In this document: positions 34,528 to 41,778 of the stretch, one piece after another
Position numbering within the stretch: position 1 is the stretch's first letter
Layout: each line of letters starts with the position of its first letter
Source: CAZZHG01 sp964653655
GTDB lineage: Bacteria; Bdellovibrionota; FAC87; UBA2466
Assembly (NCBI GenBank): GCA_964653655.1
Contig: CAZZHG010000011.1
Span: 1 to 64,000, forward strand
DNA length: 64,000 nt
Reading direction: 5' to 3'
Position numbers and translations under genes: made by a program
The notes under the pieces: generated by a model
Seen by the model: the letters and a program-made list of their open reading frames with translations, nothing else
Told to the model about the DNA's origin: nothing
The model's database searches: none

Positions 34528-35142
34528 ATGGGCAAATCCGCAAGGGCTTGTTTGTTTCTTTCGGCTTGGCTTCTCGCCGCTAGCAGCCACGCTTCGGAAG
34601 GACCGGGATGGAATCTCGGGATCAAGTCGGGCGTAGTGCAGGGATCCATTCAGTCGACGATGGTGGACCCCGATGTTCCCGCCGCCACGATCACCCAAAA
34701 AGTCACCTACGGCGGACTACCCTTCGCAGTCACCGCGGCCTTTCCGGCGGCGAGTTGGCTGACTCTAACTCCTGCCCTCGGCATCGTGTGGGATCTCAAC
34801 CTCAACGAAGTCACCCGACGGGGAATCGAGTTGGGCAGCGAGTTTCACATCATTGGAAAAGCCCACGGTTACTCCGAGCCGACGGGAAGCCGCACGACCC
34901 ACACGCTTTCGGCCATCGCGAGGCTCGGCATGCAGGTTTATAGCGCCCCAACCCACTTGGTCTCGAACGACTTCGGCGGAATCGTGGAGACTTCGTTTGG
35001 GATGAGTTACCGCATCGGCTTCGGCCAGTCCGCTTCGTTAGCTTTCAACCTGGTGGGCACCCCCGGCGGGCTTTCGACCGGCAGCTCCAACTTCAATCCG
35101 CGGCTCTTTAGCGGCGAGCTGGATTGGCGCTTCTTTTTGTAA
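34528..35142 (+). CDS. Outer-membrane beta-barrel-like protein
   Basis: A 204-residue exported protein. Signal peptide MGKSARACLFLSAWLLAASSHAS, then amphipathic strands (PGWNLGIKSGVVQG, YGGLPFAVTAAFPA, FGMSYRIGFGQSASLAFNLVG) and a final strand ELDWRFFL ending in hydrophobic residues. AAAGGGAGA precedes the ATG. No family can be named. Confidence 0.75.
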   Translation: MGKSARACLFLSAWLLAASSHASEGPGWNLGIKSGVVQGSIQSTMVDPDVPAATITQKVTYGGLPFAVTAAFPAASWLTLTPALGIVWDLNLNEVTRRGIELGSEFHIIGKAHGYSEPTGSRTTHTLSAIARLGMQVYSAPTHLVSNDFGGIVETSFGMSYRIGFGQSASLAFNLVGTPGGLSTGSSNFNPRLFSGELDWRFFL

Positions 35143-35169
35143 TACAGCTAGGCCTGCGGGCCTGACTGT

Positions 35170-35889
35170 ATGAAACCCATTGGAATCCTAAATACCGTCT
35201 TTCGGGAGAAGTTCGGCGTGCCGAGGCAGTCGCTCATGATGAGCGAAGCCCGCGGCATTTTGAAGCTGAACGACGATTCGGCGTTCGCGGCCGCTCTCAA
35301 TCATCTCGAAAAATTCAGCCACGTCTGGCTCGTCTTTCTCTTTCACAAGAATGGAAATGAGCCGTGGCGCCCGACGATCGAGCCGCCCCGTCTCGACGCA
35401 CCGCCGGGAATCGGCGTGTTCGCTTCGCGCTCTCCGCACCGGCCGAACCCCATTGGTCTATCGGCGGTAAAACTCGAGCGCATCGACTTCGAAGCGAAGG
35501 GCGGAATCGAGATTCACTTGAGCGGCGTGGATCTTCTCGACGGCACTCCCGTACTGGATCTGAAACCGTACTTACCCTTCGCCGATCGGATAGAAGGCGC
35601 AAGCTCCGGCTGGGCGGAAGGAGAAATCGCCCGCCATCCGGTGGAGTTTTCGCCCGAAAGCCTCGCCGTGGTGGAAGGAGCGAGAGAGCGCCATCCCCGC
35701 CTGAAAGCCCTGCTCGAACAGATGCTCGAATGGGATCCCCGTCCCACCTCCCAGCGCCGGGCTTATCCGCCCGGGGAGGCGGCAAGCGAGGGAAAGCCCT
35801 TTGCTTTCCGCGTTCTGGAATTCGACGTCCACTGGCGAATCCGAAGTGGTGTTTTCCACGTCACCGAAATCAGGGCGTGGAAAAACTAA
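35170..35889 (+). CDS. trmO: tRNA (N6-threonylcarbamoyladenosine-37-N6)-methyltransferase TrmO
   Basis: A 239-residue member of the TsaA/TrmO family, which methylates t6A37 of tRNA-Thr. The N-terminal beta-barrel domain is clear: IGILNTVFREKFGVPRQ, then FSHVWLVFLFH, GIGVFASRSPHRPNPIGLS (cofactor-binding) and GVDLLDGTPVLDLKPYLPF. The SPHRPNPIG and D-GTPVLD-KPY motifs are diagnostic. A C-terminal domain follows, as in E. coli TrmO. Start ATG at 35170 has no strong Shine-Dalgarno. Confidence 0.95.
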   Translation: MKPIGILNTVFREKFGVPRQSLMMSEARGILKLNDDSAFAAALNHLEKFSHVWLVFLFHKNGNEPWRPTIEPPRLDAPPGIGVFASRSPHRPNPIGLSAVKLERIDFEAKGGIEIHLSGVDLLDGTPVLDLKPYLPFADRIEGASSGWAEGEIARHPVEFSPESLAVVEGARERHPRLKALLEQMLEWDPRPTSQRRAYPPGEAASEGKPFAFRVLEFDVHWRIRSGVFHVTEIRAWKN

Positions 35890-35952
35890 TCCTTGCCGTT
35901 CCGACCGACCGAGTTTATGACCCGACGCATTAACTGGTTGGTTGGAGGTATC

Positions 35953-36378
35953 ATGGCCCGTTTGTTCATTGGTTCCGTGCTCGCGTTCGCTCTTTCGATG
36001 TCCGCTTTTGCCGGTTGTGAAGATGGCGAGTCCATCGCTACTCAAGCGGCGAAGAAGGCGGCGACCCAGAGCCGTTTCACCAACTGCAAGCTTACTAAGA
36101 TTTCCGATCCGATCGACACGAAGGCCGGGCAGAACTTTCGGGTCACCCTCCGCTGCTCGCGCGAAACGCCGACGTATCTCGTCAGCCTCCGCGAAATCGA
36201 AGACGCGGTTTGCGTGGTGAAGAACGTGCGGCGTGTGACGTTGTCGACGCCGATCAAGTTCACCTGCCCGCGCGGGCTTACTCTCAATTGCACCCCGGTC
36301 ACCACGAACCCGATGTGCCACAACGATTGGAAGACCTGGATCCGGAACAACTGTCCCGGCGTCCGTTTCATCGAGTAA
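35953..36378 (+). CDS. Exported Cys-rich protein, tandem copy 1
   Basis: A 141-residue exported protein. GGAGGTATC precedes the ATG at 35953; the longer reading from 35893 lacks this. The signal peptide is MARLFIGSVLAFALSMSAFAG, followed by CEDGESIATQAAKKAA, a basic Cys-containing core and a C-terminal Cys pair region (NCTPV, MCHNDW, NCPGV). It shares start region, signal peptide and core with the next gene, so the two are tandem duplicates. Function unknown. Confidence 0.78.
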   Translation: MARLFIGSVLAFALSMSAFAGCEDGESIATQAAKKAATQSRFTNCKLTKISDPIDTKAGQNFRVTLRCSRETPTYLVSLREIEDAVCVVKNVRRVTLSTPIKFTCPRGLTLNCTPVTTNPMCHNDWKTWIRNNCPGVRFIE

Positions 36379-36476
36379 GACGGGCGTCCGGAAACGGCCG
36401 TAAGAAAACTAAACTTGCAGTTGTTGAGTACCCGACTTAGACCCAGTCCTCGCAAACTAACTTGGTTGGAGGATTC

Positions 36477-36785
36477 ATGGCTCGCTTGCTTCTTGGGTCG
36501 TTGATGGCATTCGCTCTCACGGCAAATGCGTTCCCTGGTTGCGACGAAGGCAAGTCCATGGCGGCGGACGCGGCAAAAAGAGCGGCCCTCGGCTCCCGTC
36601 TCCACCACTGTAAGGTCGCCGAAATTTCCGAGCCGGAGAACACGAAGATCGGACAGGACTTCCGTGTGACACTCAGTTGCGTGGAGGGGGCGCCGCTTTA
36701 CCTCGTGGTGCTTCGCGAGCTCGAAGTGGGCGTGTGCGTGTGGGAGAGCACGAAGCTCTTGAGGGACACGCCCGATCTCGAATAA
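36477..36785 (+). CDS. Exported Cys-rich protein, tandem copy 2 (short)
   Basis: A 102-residue paralogue of the gene just upstream. The ribosome-binding site (GGTTGGAGGATTC), signal peptide (MARLLLGSLMAFALTANAFPG) and core (CDEGKSMAADAAKRAALGSR, then KIGQDFRVTLSC) align with it. It stops earlier and lacks the C-terminal Cys-rich tail, so this copy is shorter or truncated. A terminator follows. Confidence 0.75.
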   Translation: MARLLLGSLMAFALTANAFPGCDEGKSMAADAAKRAALGSRLHHCKVAEISEPENTKIGQDFRVTLSCVEGAPLYLVVLRELEVGVCVWESTKLLRDTPDLE

Positions 36786-36807
36786 GCCAAAGCTTATAGA
36801 AAAGGAA

Positions 36808-36848
36808 AACGGCGCCCCCGCGCGAGCGGAGTGCGCCGTTTCTATTTT
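36808..36848 (+). terminator. Intrinsic terminator
   Basis: AACGGCGC at 36808-36815 pairs with GCGCCGTT at 36833-36840, followed by TTCTATTTTT. It follows the tandem gene pair and lies just before the 3' end of the converging gene. Confidence 0.8.
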
Positions 36849-36861
36849 TGAACCTTCCCGA

Positions 36862-37446
36862 TTACGGCTTGGGCGTCGGAGCCGGGTTCGGCTTCACGGG
36901 CTTGACCGGCTTCGGATGCGGGTGGTGCGGCTTCGGCTTCTGCGCGCACGCCTTCTTCAGCTTCGCGGCCTTCATGTGCTCGTGGATCTGGTGCATGCAC
37001 ACGAGAGCGGGCTTACGCTGATCGGCGGTCAGAATGTCGAAGAGGATCTCGTTCGCGAACGCCATGTGGTTCGTCGAGATCTTCGCCTTGGCCGCGCCGA
37101 ACGCGGTCGAAGCGGTTTCCGCCGTCGTCTTCGTGCCCTTCGTGTCCGTGAGCGACAAGATGTAGTCGATGCGGGCGATCTTGAGGGCCGCATCACTCTG
37201 GATCTGAGCCTTCTTGTGGCCGACGAAGGCGATTTTCAAAGAGTCCTTCTGAGCGTCGGTCAGCTTGATCTCGCCGCAGGCGCCGGCGTGGTGATGCCAC
37301 TGATTCGCGCGCGCGTCGTCGAGGTCGAACGACATTTCGAGCGCTTCGAGATTGAGCTCGGAAACGCCGAGATCTTCTTGTTCGGAAATGGGGGCGGCGA
37401 CCGCCGCTACCGCGAACGACAGGAACATTAGCAATGCGTACTTCAT
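36862..37446 (-). CDS. Exported Spy/CpxP-like periplasmic protein with His/Lys/Pro tail
   Basis: A 194-residue exported protein (MKYALLMFLSFAVAAVAAP). The core has two LTxxQ-like helices (LTDAQKDSLKIA and ILTADQRKPAL) as in periplasmic CpxP/Spy chaperone-like proteins, plus HHH (WHHHAG) that could bind metal. The tail is repeats of Lys, Pro and His (KPKPHHPHPKPVKPVKPNP). It starts at ATG 37446, with AAGGA upstream. The exact family is uncertain, since the LTxxQ matches are weak. Confidence 0.65.
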   Translation of the reverse strand: MKYALLMFLSFAVAAVAAPISEQEDLGVSELNLEALEMSFDLDDARANQWHHHAGACGEIKLTDAQKDSLKIAFVGHKKAQIQSDAALKIARIDYILSLTDTKGTKTTAETASTAFGAAKAKISTNHMAFANEILFDILTADQRKPALVCMHQIHEHMKAAKLKKACAQKPKPHHPHPKPVKPVKPNPAPTPKP

Positions 37447-37630
37447 AGCTGCTTCCTTTTCCAAATAGGCATCAAGCCTGTTTTGTTACGGAGCAGATGC
37501 TAGGCACGCGAAAGCGCGATGGCACGCGCGTAGGCGTCATAGGTGACAAGCTTAGCCGTAGTAACTCGCTGAAGTCCCTCGACTAACCGGCGACGTCATT
37601 TCCCACATAAGTTTTCCTTAGAATTTGGGG

Positions 37631-38056
37631 ATGCGCTTTTTTCTAGCGGGCCTCGTCCTCTGCGCTTTTGCGGCGCTTGCGGTGCACGCCGCTGACGAGG
37701 ACGAACGCCAACCGAGCGAGCTTCCCCAGGGAAACATGGTGCTTCTCGGCCCAATTCCGATTCCGCTTTGGCTCATGAAACAAAAGGCCGCCTCCGCCCC
37801 ACTCGCCGGCCGGTGCGAGCTGAAACTCGGAAACGATTCGAACCTGTCCGTCCCTTGCGAAAACATCGAGCTCGGACTGCTCGATGGAAAAGGCGCCGTG
37901 GTGGAATCCGTGAGGGCCAAGCGAGGCCGTTTTTCCTTCGCCCACCGGGTGGAAAAGGACTTCCAAATCGCGGCCATCTCCAAAAAATACCGCACTCGCG
38001 CCCCCGCCTCGAAAGACGCCGAGGGCCGGTTCCTTCTGACTTTGGAACCGCTCTAA
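37631..38056 (+). CDS. Exported hypothetical protein
   Basis: A 141-residue exported protein (MRFFLAGLVLCAFAALAVHAA). The mature part has a PIPIPLWLMK segment, one Cys pair (GRCELKLG, VPCENIE) and a C-terminal beta-like half (FSFAHRVEKDFQIAAISKKY). The start is ATG at 37631; TTG at 37625 is just upstream. No family recognised. Confidence 0.7.
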   Translation: MRFFLAGLVLCAFAALAVHAADEDERQPSELPQGNMVLLGPIPIPLWLMKQKAASAPLAGRCELKLGNDSNLSVPCENIELGLLDGKGAVVESVRAKRGRFSFAHRVEKDFQIAAISKKYRTRAPASKDAEGRFLLTLEPL

Positions 38057-38148
38057 AGGTGGGCCGCCGAGGCTATGAAACGGTGGTCCAAAATTGCCCT
38101 TTTCAAACCCTCCCCCTTTTGCCAAACTCGCACGTTGCAGTTTGCTAT

Positions 38149-38221
38149 TCCCGGGTAGCTCAGTTGGCAGAGCAGGTGGCTGTTAACCACCGTGTCGGGG
38201 GTTCGAATCCCTCCCCGGGAG
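38149..38221 (+). tRNA. tRNA-Asn(GTT)
   Basis: The cloverleaf is clear. The acceptor arm pairs TCCCGGG (38149-38155) with CCCGGGA (38214-38220), G38221 is the discriminator and the CCA is not encoded. The D-arm has AGCTCAGTTGGCAGAGC. The anticodon loop CTGTTAA gives GTT, reading Asn codons, and the T-arm is GGGGGTTCGAATCCCT. The 3' end and following bases are repeated, in degenerate form, at 39261-39300 and partly at 40384-40408. Confidence 0.96.
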
Positions 38222-38222
38222 C

Positions 38223-38249
38223 ATTCAATCCGCGTTCCGCGGATTGAAT
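38223..38249 (+). terminator. Hairpin after tRNA-Asn
   Basis: ATTCAATCCGCG at 38223-38234 pairs perfectly with CGCGGATTGAAT at 38238-38249, with a 3-base loop, directly after the tRNA. No T-run follows, so it may be a terminator of weak type or a processing signal. Confidence 0.55.
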
Positions 38250-38354
38250 CATTTAAGGATTAATCCTTAACCTAAGAAACGGCGTAGCCGCTCTGGTGAT
38301 TCCCACCGTACTCTCGGTAGATCGGTGGTCCTGAAGTTCATCATTCATCGAAGA

Positions 38355-39005
38355 CTATTGACCCGAGCTAGCCTGACCGGGCGAAGCCATAACGGCGGCG
38401 GCGAAGGATAGTGCCCCGTTCCAATCCCCCAAGCGTCTGTTGTGCCTGCCCACGGTGACTTGGTCATCGAGTAGTTTTGCGTACTGTGCTCGAACTTGCG
38501 CGAGAGTGAGATTGTGGGCCGCCATCACAGCGGCGGCGGTGGCCAACCCGTGCGGCCAGTCAGCCAAACGCCTGTTGTGAGTTCCCACGGTGACTTGGTC
38601 GTCGAGTAATTTTTCGTACTGCGCTCGAACTTGCTCGACAGTGAGATTGTGAGCTGCCATCACGGCAGCTGCTGCGGGCAGCCCCGCGTTCCAATCCGAC
38701 AAAAGCCTGTTGTGCTTACCCACGGCAACTTGGTCATCGAGTAGTTTTGCGTACTGCGCTCGAACTTGCTCGACAGTGAGATTGTGGGCCGCCATCACGG
38801 ATGCCGCGCCTGTCGCCCATTCCATCCAGTCAGCGAGAAGCCTGGTGTGCCTACCCACCCTCACTGGATCGTCGATTAGTTGACCGTATCTCGTCTGGAC
38901 GAGCGAAAGCCGATCGGCAACGTCGCGCCAGGGGCAGGCCCCCTGGACAGAGGAGGCCGCAAGGTTAGTGAAAAAAAGCCAAACCAAAAGGGGGGCTAGT
39001 TTCAT
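38355..39005 (-). CDS. Exported protein with 45-residue tandem repeats
   Basis: A 216-residue exported protein. Signal peptide (MKLAPLLVWLFFTNLAASSVQG) is followed by a divergent partial repeat and three near-identical 45-residue units (residues 58-192) with a further partial unit. Each unit has AAHNLTVEQVRAQY, KLLDDQV, VG-HNR-L and DW, so it is alpha-helical and could form a solenoid. The identity at DNA level shows recent expansion. The gene is in the tRNA-Asn hotspot. Function unknown; adhesion or binding is possible. Confidence 0.72.
   Translation of the reverse strand: MKLAPLLVWLFFTNLAASSVQGACPWRDVADRLSLVQTRYGQLIDDPVRVGRHTRLLADWMEWATGAASVMAAHNLTVEQVRAQYAKLLDDQVAVGKHNRLLSDWNAGLPAAAAVMAAHNLTVEQVRAQYEKLLDDQVTVGTHNRRLADWPHGLATAAAVMAAHNLTLAQVRAQYAKLLDDQVTVGRHNRRLGDWNGALSFAAAVMASPGQASSGQ
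38430..38834. repeat. Three 135-bp in-frame tandem repeats
   Basis: The DNA encoding residues 58-192 of the repeat protein is three copies of a 135-bp unit. For example, GTGAGATTGTG recurs at 38506, 38641 and 38776. The spacing is exactly 135 and in frame, so copy number can change without frameshift. Confidence 0.9.
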
Positions 39006-39330
39006 TCCTGGTCCTTTGCTCTAAGCGGACGATTTGAGGATGTCGTTTAACCCGAAGTCTACTTCAGGATGCTCGCAGCGACCAACCCTCTTGATACGGC
39101 CGGGGGCGTAGCAGACGGGCAACCATCCGACGCATCCAGCTAAGACGTTCTTGGATTTGCCAAAGGTGAGGGTCTTAGTAATGAACCCGTAGCCTTTTCT
39201 TGTTCCAAACAGGGGAACAAGAATCTTGCTGTATTTCCTAGTCTGCCAAAGCAGATAAAGCGGTTCGAAAGTCGTCCACCAGGGGAAGCATTCAATCCGC
39301 CTCAGGCGGGTGAAATCCAATTCGATAATC
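39006..39330. other. Accessory intergenic region beyond tRNA-Asn
   Basis: About 325 bases between the repeat protein and the S51-like gene. A minus-strand frame at 39021-39320 (99 codons) exists but has no Shine-Dalgarno and matches nothing known, so it is not called as a gene. It covers the tRNA-3'-end-like repeat at 39261-39300. Confidence 0.45.
39261..39300 (+). repeat. Degenerate copy of tRNA-Asn 3' end
   Basis: GGTTCGAA at 39262-39269 resembles the T-arm of the tRNA at 38149. After 18 bases GCATTCAATCCGC at 39288-39300 repeats exactly the sequence at 38221-38233 beyond the tRNA. A 25-bp part (39261-39285) recurs at 40384-40408 with one mismatch. These look like remnants of integration or duplication at the tRNA-Asn 3' end. 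Confidence 0.55.
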
Positions 39331-40140
39331 CTAAAAGATTGGCACCGACACCGAAGCTCCCACCGCGGGCGGAGTACACCCGCTCTGGGGGCGAACCTGG
39401 TAGTGATAAATCTTGCCTGCGCTGATGGGATGAGTCCGCAGCTGATTATTGGTGACCACGGCTACCGTGTCCTTCGAAATTCCAAAACCCTGCTTGGCGT
39501 AGGCGGGAACAAGATTCCACAGATCGCAAAAGAGCCCGAAGTCGTTCACGTGGCTGATGACGGGCGCGGATATCAATCCCAAGCCCTTGCCCCGCGTTCC
39601 GGTGCTTAGGTCCCAAGTAAAGGTTGGTCCGAGTATGCTGAGCCCAGCCGAGTTGGCGTAGATGGGAATCCCCGCCTCATAAGCTTTCTTGATCGCTTCA
39701 CCCAGCTTGCTACCGACGACGTGCTGAAGCTTGAAGGGATCGCCGCCCGTGATGATGACGCCGACGGAAGCCGCAATCTTCTCCCCGTGAGCCGGGTTCG
39801 CGGCGCTGTTCGCACTTCCCGAAGGAGCGTTGGCGTAAGTGTAAATGGGGTCAAGCGCGTGGGATAGACGGTTTCCGTACCAATCGAAGAAGTATTGGGT
39901 TCCCTGAGCCGACCCGTAAGTGGTCGCACTCAGAACGATAGCGATCTTTCCGTCCTTCAAAAGACTCTCGAAAGGCTCGAGGTCCTCCGCGCTTTCCCAG
40001 CCCCCGCCCCGCATGACTAGGGTTCGAGTCGCCCGGCCGGTCGGGTCCTCTGGCTTAAGGGATTGCCGTTCGGACGTGCAGCCCAGGAGGGCCGCTGCCA
40101 TCGTCGCGACGAAAGCCCTCTTTAGATTGCGCTCAAACAA
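39331..40140 (-). CDS. S51-like (cyanophycinase/dipeptidase E-type) lipoprotein
   Basis: A 269-residue lipoprotein (VATMAAALLGCTSE lipobox, Cys 21) of the class I glutamine-amidotransferase-like, peptidase S51 group. It has the opening RTLVMRGGGW, the GVIITGGDPFKLQHVVGS strand-turn, and the nucleophile elbow GIPIYANSAGLSILG (Ser 164). The start is TTG at 40140, because AGGAGG lies seven bases upstream (40148-40153); it yields the lipobox in the right place. Substrate unknown. It is enclosed by the 25-bp repeats at 39261 and 40384, so it may be a mobile cassette. Confidence 0.75.
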   Translation of the reverse strand: MFERNLKRAFVATMAAALLGCTSERQSLKPEDPTGRATRTLVMRGGGWESAEDLEPFESLLKDGKIAIVLSATTYGSAQGTQYFFDWYGNRLSHALDPIYTYANAPSGSANSAANPAHGEKIAASVGVIITGGDPFKLQHVVGSKLGEAIKKAYEAGIPIYANSAGLSILGPTFTWDLSTGTRGKGLGLISAPVISHVNDFGLFCDLWNLVPAYAKQGFGISKDTVAVVTNNQLRTHPISAGKIYHYQVRPQSGCTPPAVGASVSVPIF

Positions 40141-40383
40141 ACACTCGCCTCCTGGGCGAAAAACGTTACCGCTCCCCAACCGTTGGACAGCCAACTCAGG
40201 CCGTCCCTTGGAAAGTCGTGCCGACTTGTGCAAGCCAAGGGCCAGGAAACCTATCGTTCCAAGCCCGTCAGAACCGAACGACGAGGCCGAGAAGAGCTTT
40301 GAAGCAGAAGAAGCCAGGGAAGGTGGCGATTCCCGAAGAGCTGGTCGCGACGGCCGCGCCACCCGGTAAGTAATGGCTACAGA

Positions 40384-40408
40384 CGGTTCGAAAGTCGTCC
40401 GCCAGGGG
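40384..40408 (+). repeat. 25-bp direct repeat flanking the S51-like gene
   Basis: This is a copy, one mismatch in 25, of 39261-39285. Together the two lie about 1.1 kb apart and flank the S51-like lipoprotein gene. The sequence resembles a tRNA T-arm (GGTTCGAA), but no tRNA can be folded here. Confidence 0.55.
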
Positions 40409-40423
40409 CTATACTAATGATTC

Positions 40424-40999
40424 ATGCCCATCAGCCGAACCCTTTGGTTTCTCATCGCCGGGCTCTTTCTTGTAACCGCGTTGGTGGAAGTCAGCATGGG
40501 GCGGCTCTGGCTCGGCCCCGATGGCAGGCTCGGGCTTTACTCGACCGACATCTGGAGCGCCGAGCAGTCGCAGCGGATTTTAGACCCCTACTCCTTTTCC
40601 CATTTCCTGCACGGAATTCTGTTCTTCGCCCTGCTCTGGCCTTTGCGTAATCGTATCCCAGTCTCCAAACGGCTCGTGCTCGCCATGGCGATTGAGGCCG
40701 TGTGGGAGCTACTCGAAAATTCGCCGCTCATCATCAACCGGTACCGCGCCGTTACCATCGCGATAGGCTACGAAGGAGACAGCATCATTAACTCGCTCTC
40801 CGACATCGTGCTCGCAGGACTTGGGTTTTGTTTCGCCCATAAACAAAAGTGGTTCGTTTGTGTCGCGGTCATCGTGGTGTTCGAGCTCTTCACGCTTTGG
40901 TGGGTGCGAGACAACCTGACCCTCAACATCTTGATGCTGGTTTCACCAATCGATTCCATCCGCGAATGGCAGTCGCAAATCGCGCCCCACCGACCGTAA
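40424..40999 (+). CDS. DUF2585 (UPF0314) membrane protein
   Basis: A 191-residue membrane protein. The block WELLENSPLIINRYR, IAIGYEGDSIINSLSDI and FELFTLWWVRDNLTLNILML is typical of DUF2585/UPF0314. Four membrane segments are visible (LIAGLFLVTALVEV; FLHGILFFALLWPL; IVLAGLGFCFA; VCVAVIVVFELF). Function unknown. Transcribed toward the minus-strand gene that ends three bases away. Confidence 0.88.
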   Translation: MPISRTLWFLIAGLFLVTALVEVSMGRLWLGPDGRLGLYSTDIWSAEQSQRILDPYSFSHFLHGILFFALLWPLRNRIPVSKRLVLAMAIEAVWELLENSPLIINRYRAVTIAIGYEGDSIINSLSDIVLAGLGFCFAHKQKWFVCVAVIVVFELFTLWWVRDNLTLNILMLVSPIDSIREWQSQIAPHRP

Positions 41000-41002
41000 G
41001 CG

Positions 41003-41728
41003 CTACTTGAAAAGGAGATGCTTCTTCGCGCGCAATTCGTTCACCGCGGCCTGAATCTTCATTTGGAGGTCGGCCTGTTCCTGTCGTTCCTCCGCCGAGT
41101 CGCCGGGCTGGGACTTTGGGTTTTTCAGATGCTCGGCGATGAGCACCGACACATGATCGAGCTCATCCTGTTGGGCCGCAAGCTCCCGTTTCGCCGCTAG
41201 CCACCGGGAGTTCCCCTCCACGACGGGGCGATACTCATCCGTCGGGACCGCGCCCTGATCGGGCAGGTACTTGGGCGCCCCGGAACGCTGGAAGGCTACC
41301 CGAGCCTCGGTCAGTGCCGCTTCGCTGAATTTCACCTCATCTAGATAGTGTTGCTTCGCCGCCAAAGCGGCGAAGCGTCTGACGACGTAGTATTGCTCGT
41401 AGGTGATTTTATTTCTGGCGGCATCAAGTCGGAAGTCCCTCGATGTGTCGTCGAATGTCCTCCACCTTTCGGCGAAGGCGAGAACCTCGTTGAATCGGGT
41501 GGAGGTGATCGAAAGGGTGCCGCCCTCCCATCTGAGGTCGAGATCCCGATAGGCGTGACTGACCCAAAGGGGATTTCCCTCGGCGTCGCGGCCGCTCAAG
41601 ATGTCTTTGGGCCTCAGCTCACTGACTTTCGCCGTCGGAATTCCTTTGAGTTTCGCGAAGACGTCGCACTGGACGGCAATAGCGCGGCCACAAAACAATA
41701 CGGCCGCGTAAACAAACCAAACCCTCAT
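41003..41728 (-). CDS. Exported hypothetical protein
   Basis: A 241-residue exported protein (MRVWFVYAAVLFCGRAIAVQC). The centre has Tyr/Arg-rich helices (YEQYYVVRRFAALAAKQHYL) and the C-terminal part (ELAAQQDELDHVSVLIAEHLK) looks like a coiled coil. GAGGGG precedes the ATG. No family recognised. It may be co-transcribed with the HEAT-like gene upstream, whose end lies 50 bases before its start. Confidence 0.7.
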   Translation of the reverse strand: MRVWFVYAAVLFCGRAIAVQCDVFAKLKGIPTAKVSELRPKDILSGRDAEGNPLWVSHAYRDLDLRWEGGTLSITSTRFNEVLAFAERWRTFDDTSRDFRLDAARNKITYEQYYVVRRFAALAAKQHYLDEVKFSEAALTEARVAFQRSGAPKYLPDQGAVPTDEYRPVVEGNSRWLAAKRELAAQQDELDHVSVLIAEHLKNPKSQPGDSAEERQEQADLQMKIQAAVNELRAKKHLLFK

Positions 41729-41778
41729 GGAACACCCCTCGTACCAGGGAACTGTGCGGGAGAATGGTTTCGAGAAGG

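Noticed and set aside
38430..38834. Possible CRISPR array
   Set aside because: The 135-bp repeats are contiguous and in frame within a coding gene, without spacers or cas genes.
39021..39320. 99-codon minus-strand frame near the tRNA-like repeat
   Set aside because: No Shine-Dalgarno, no recognisable motif, and it is built over the repeat; left as an intergenic note.
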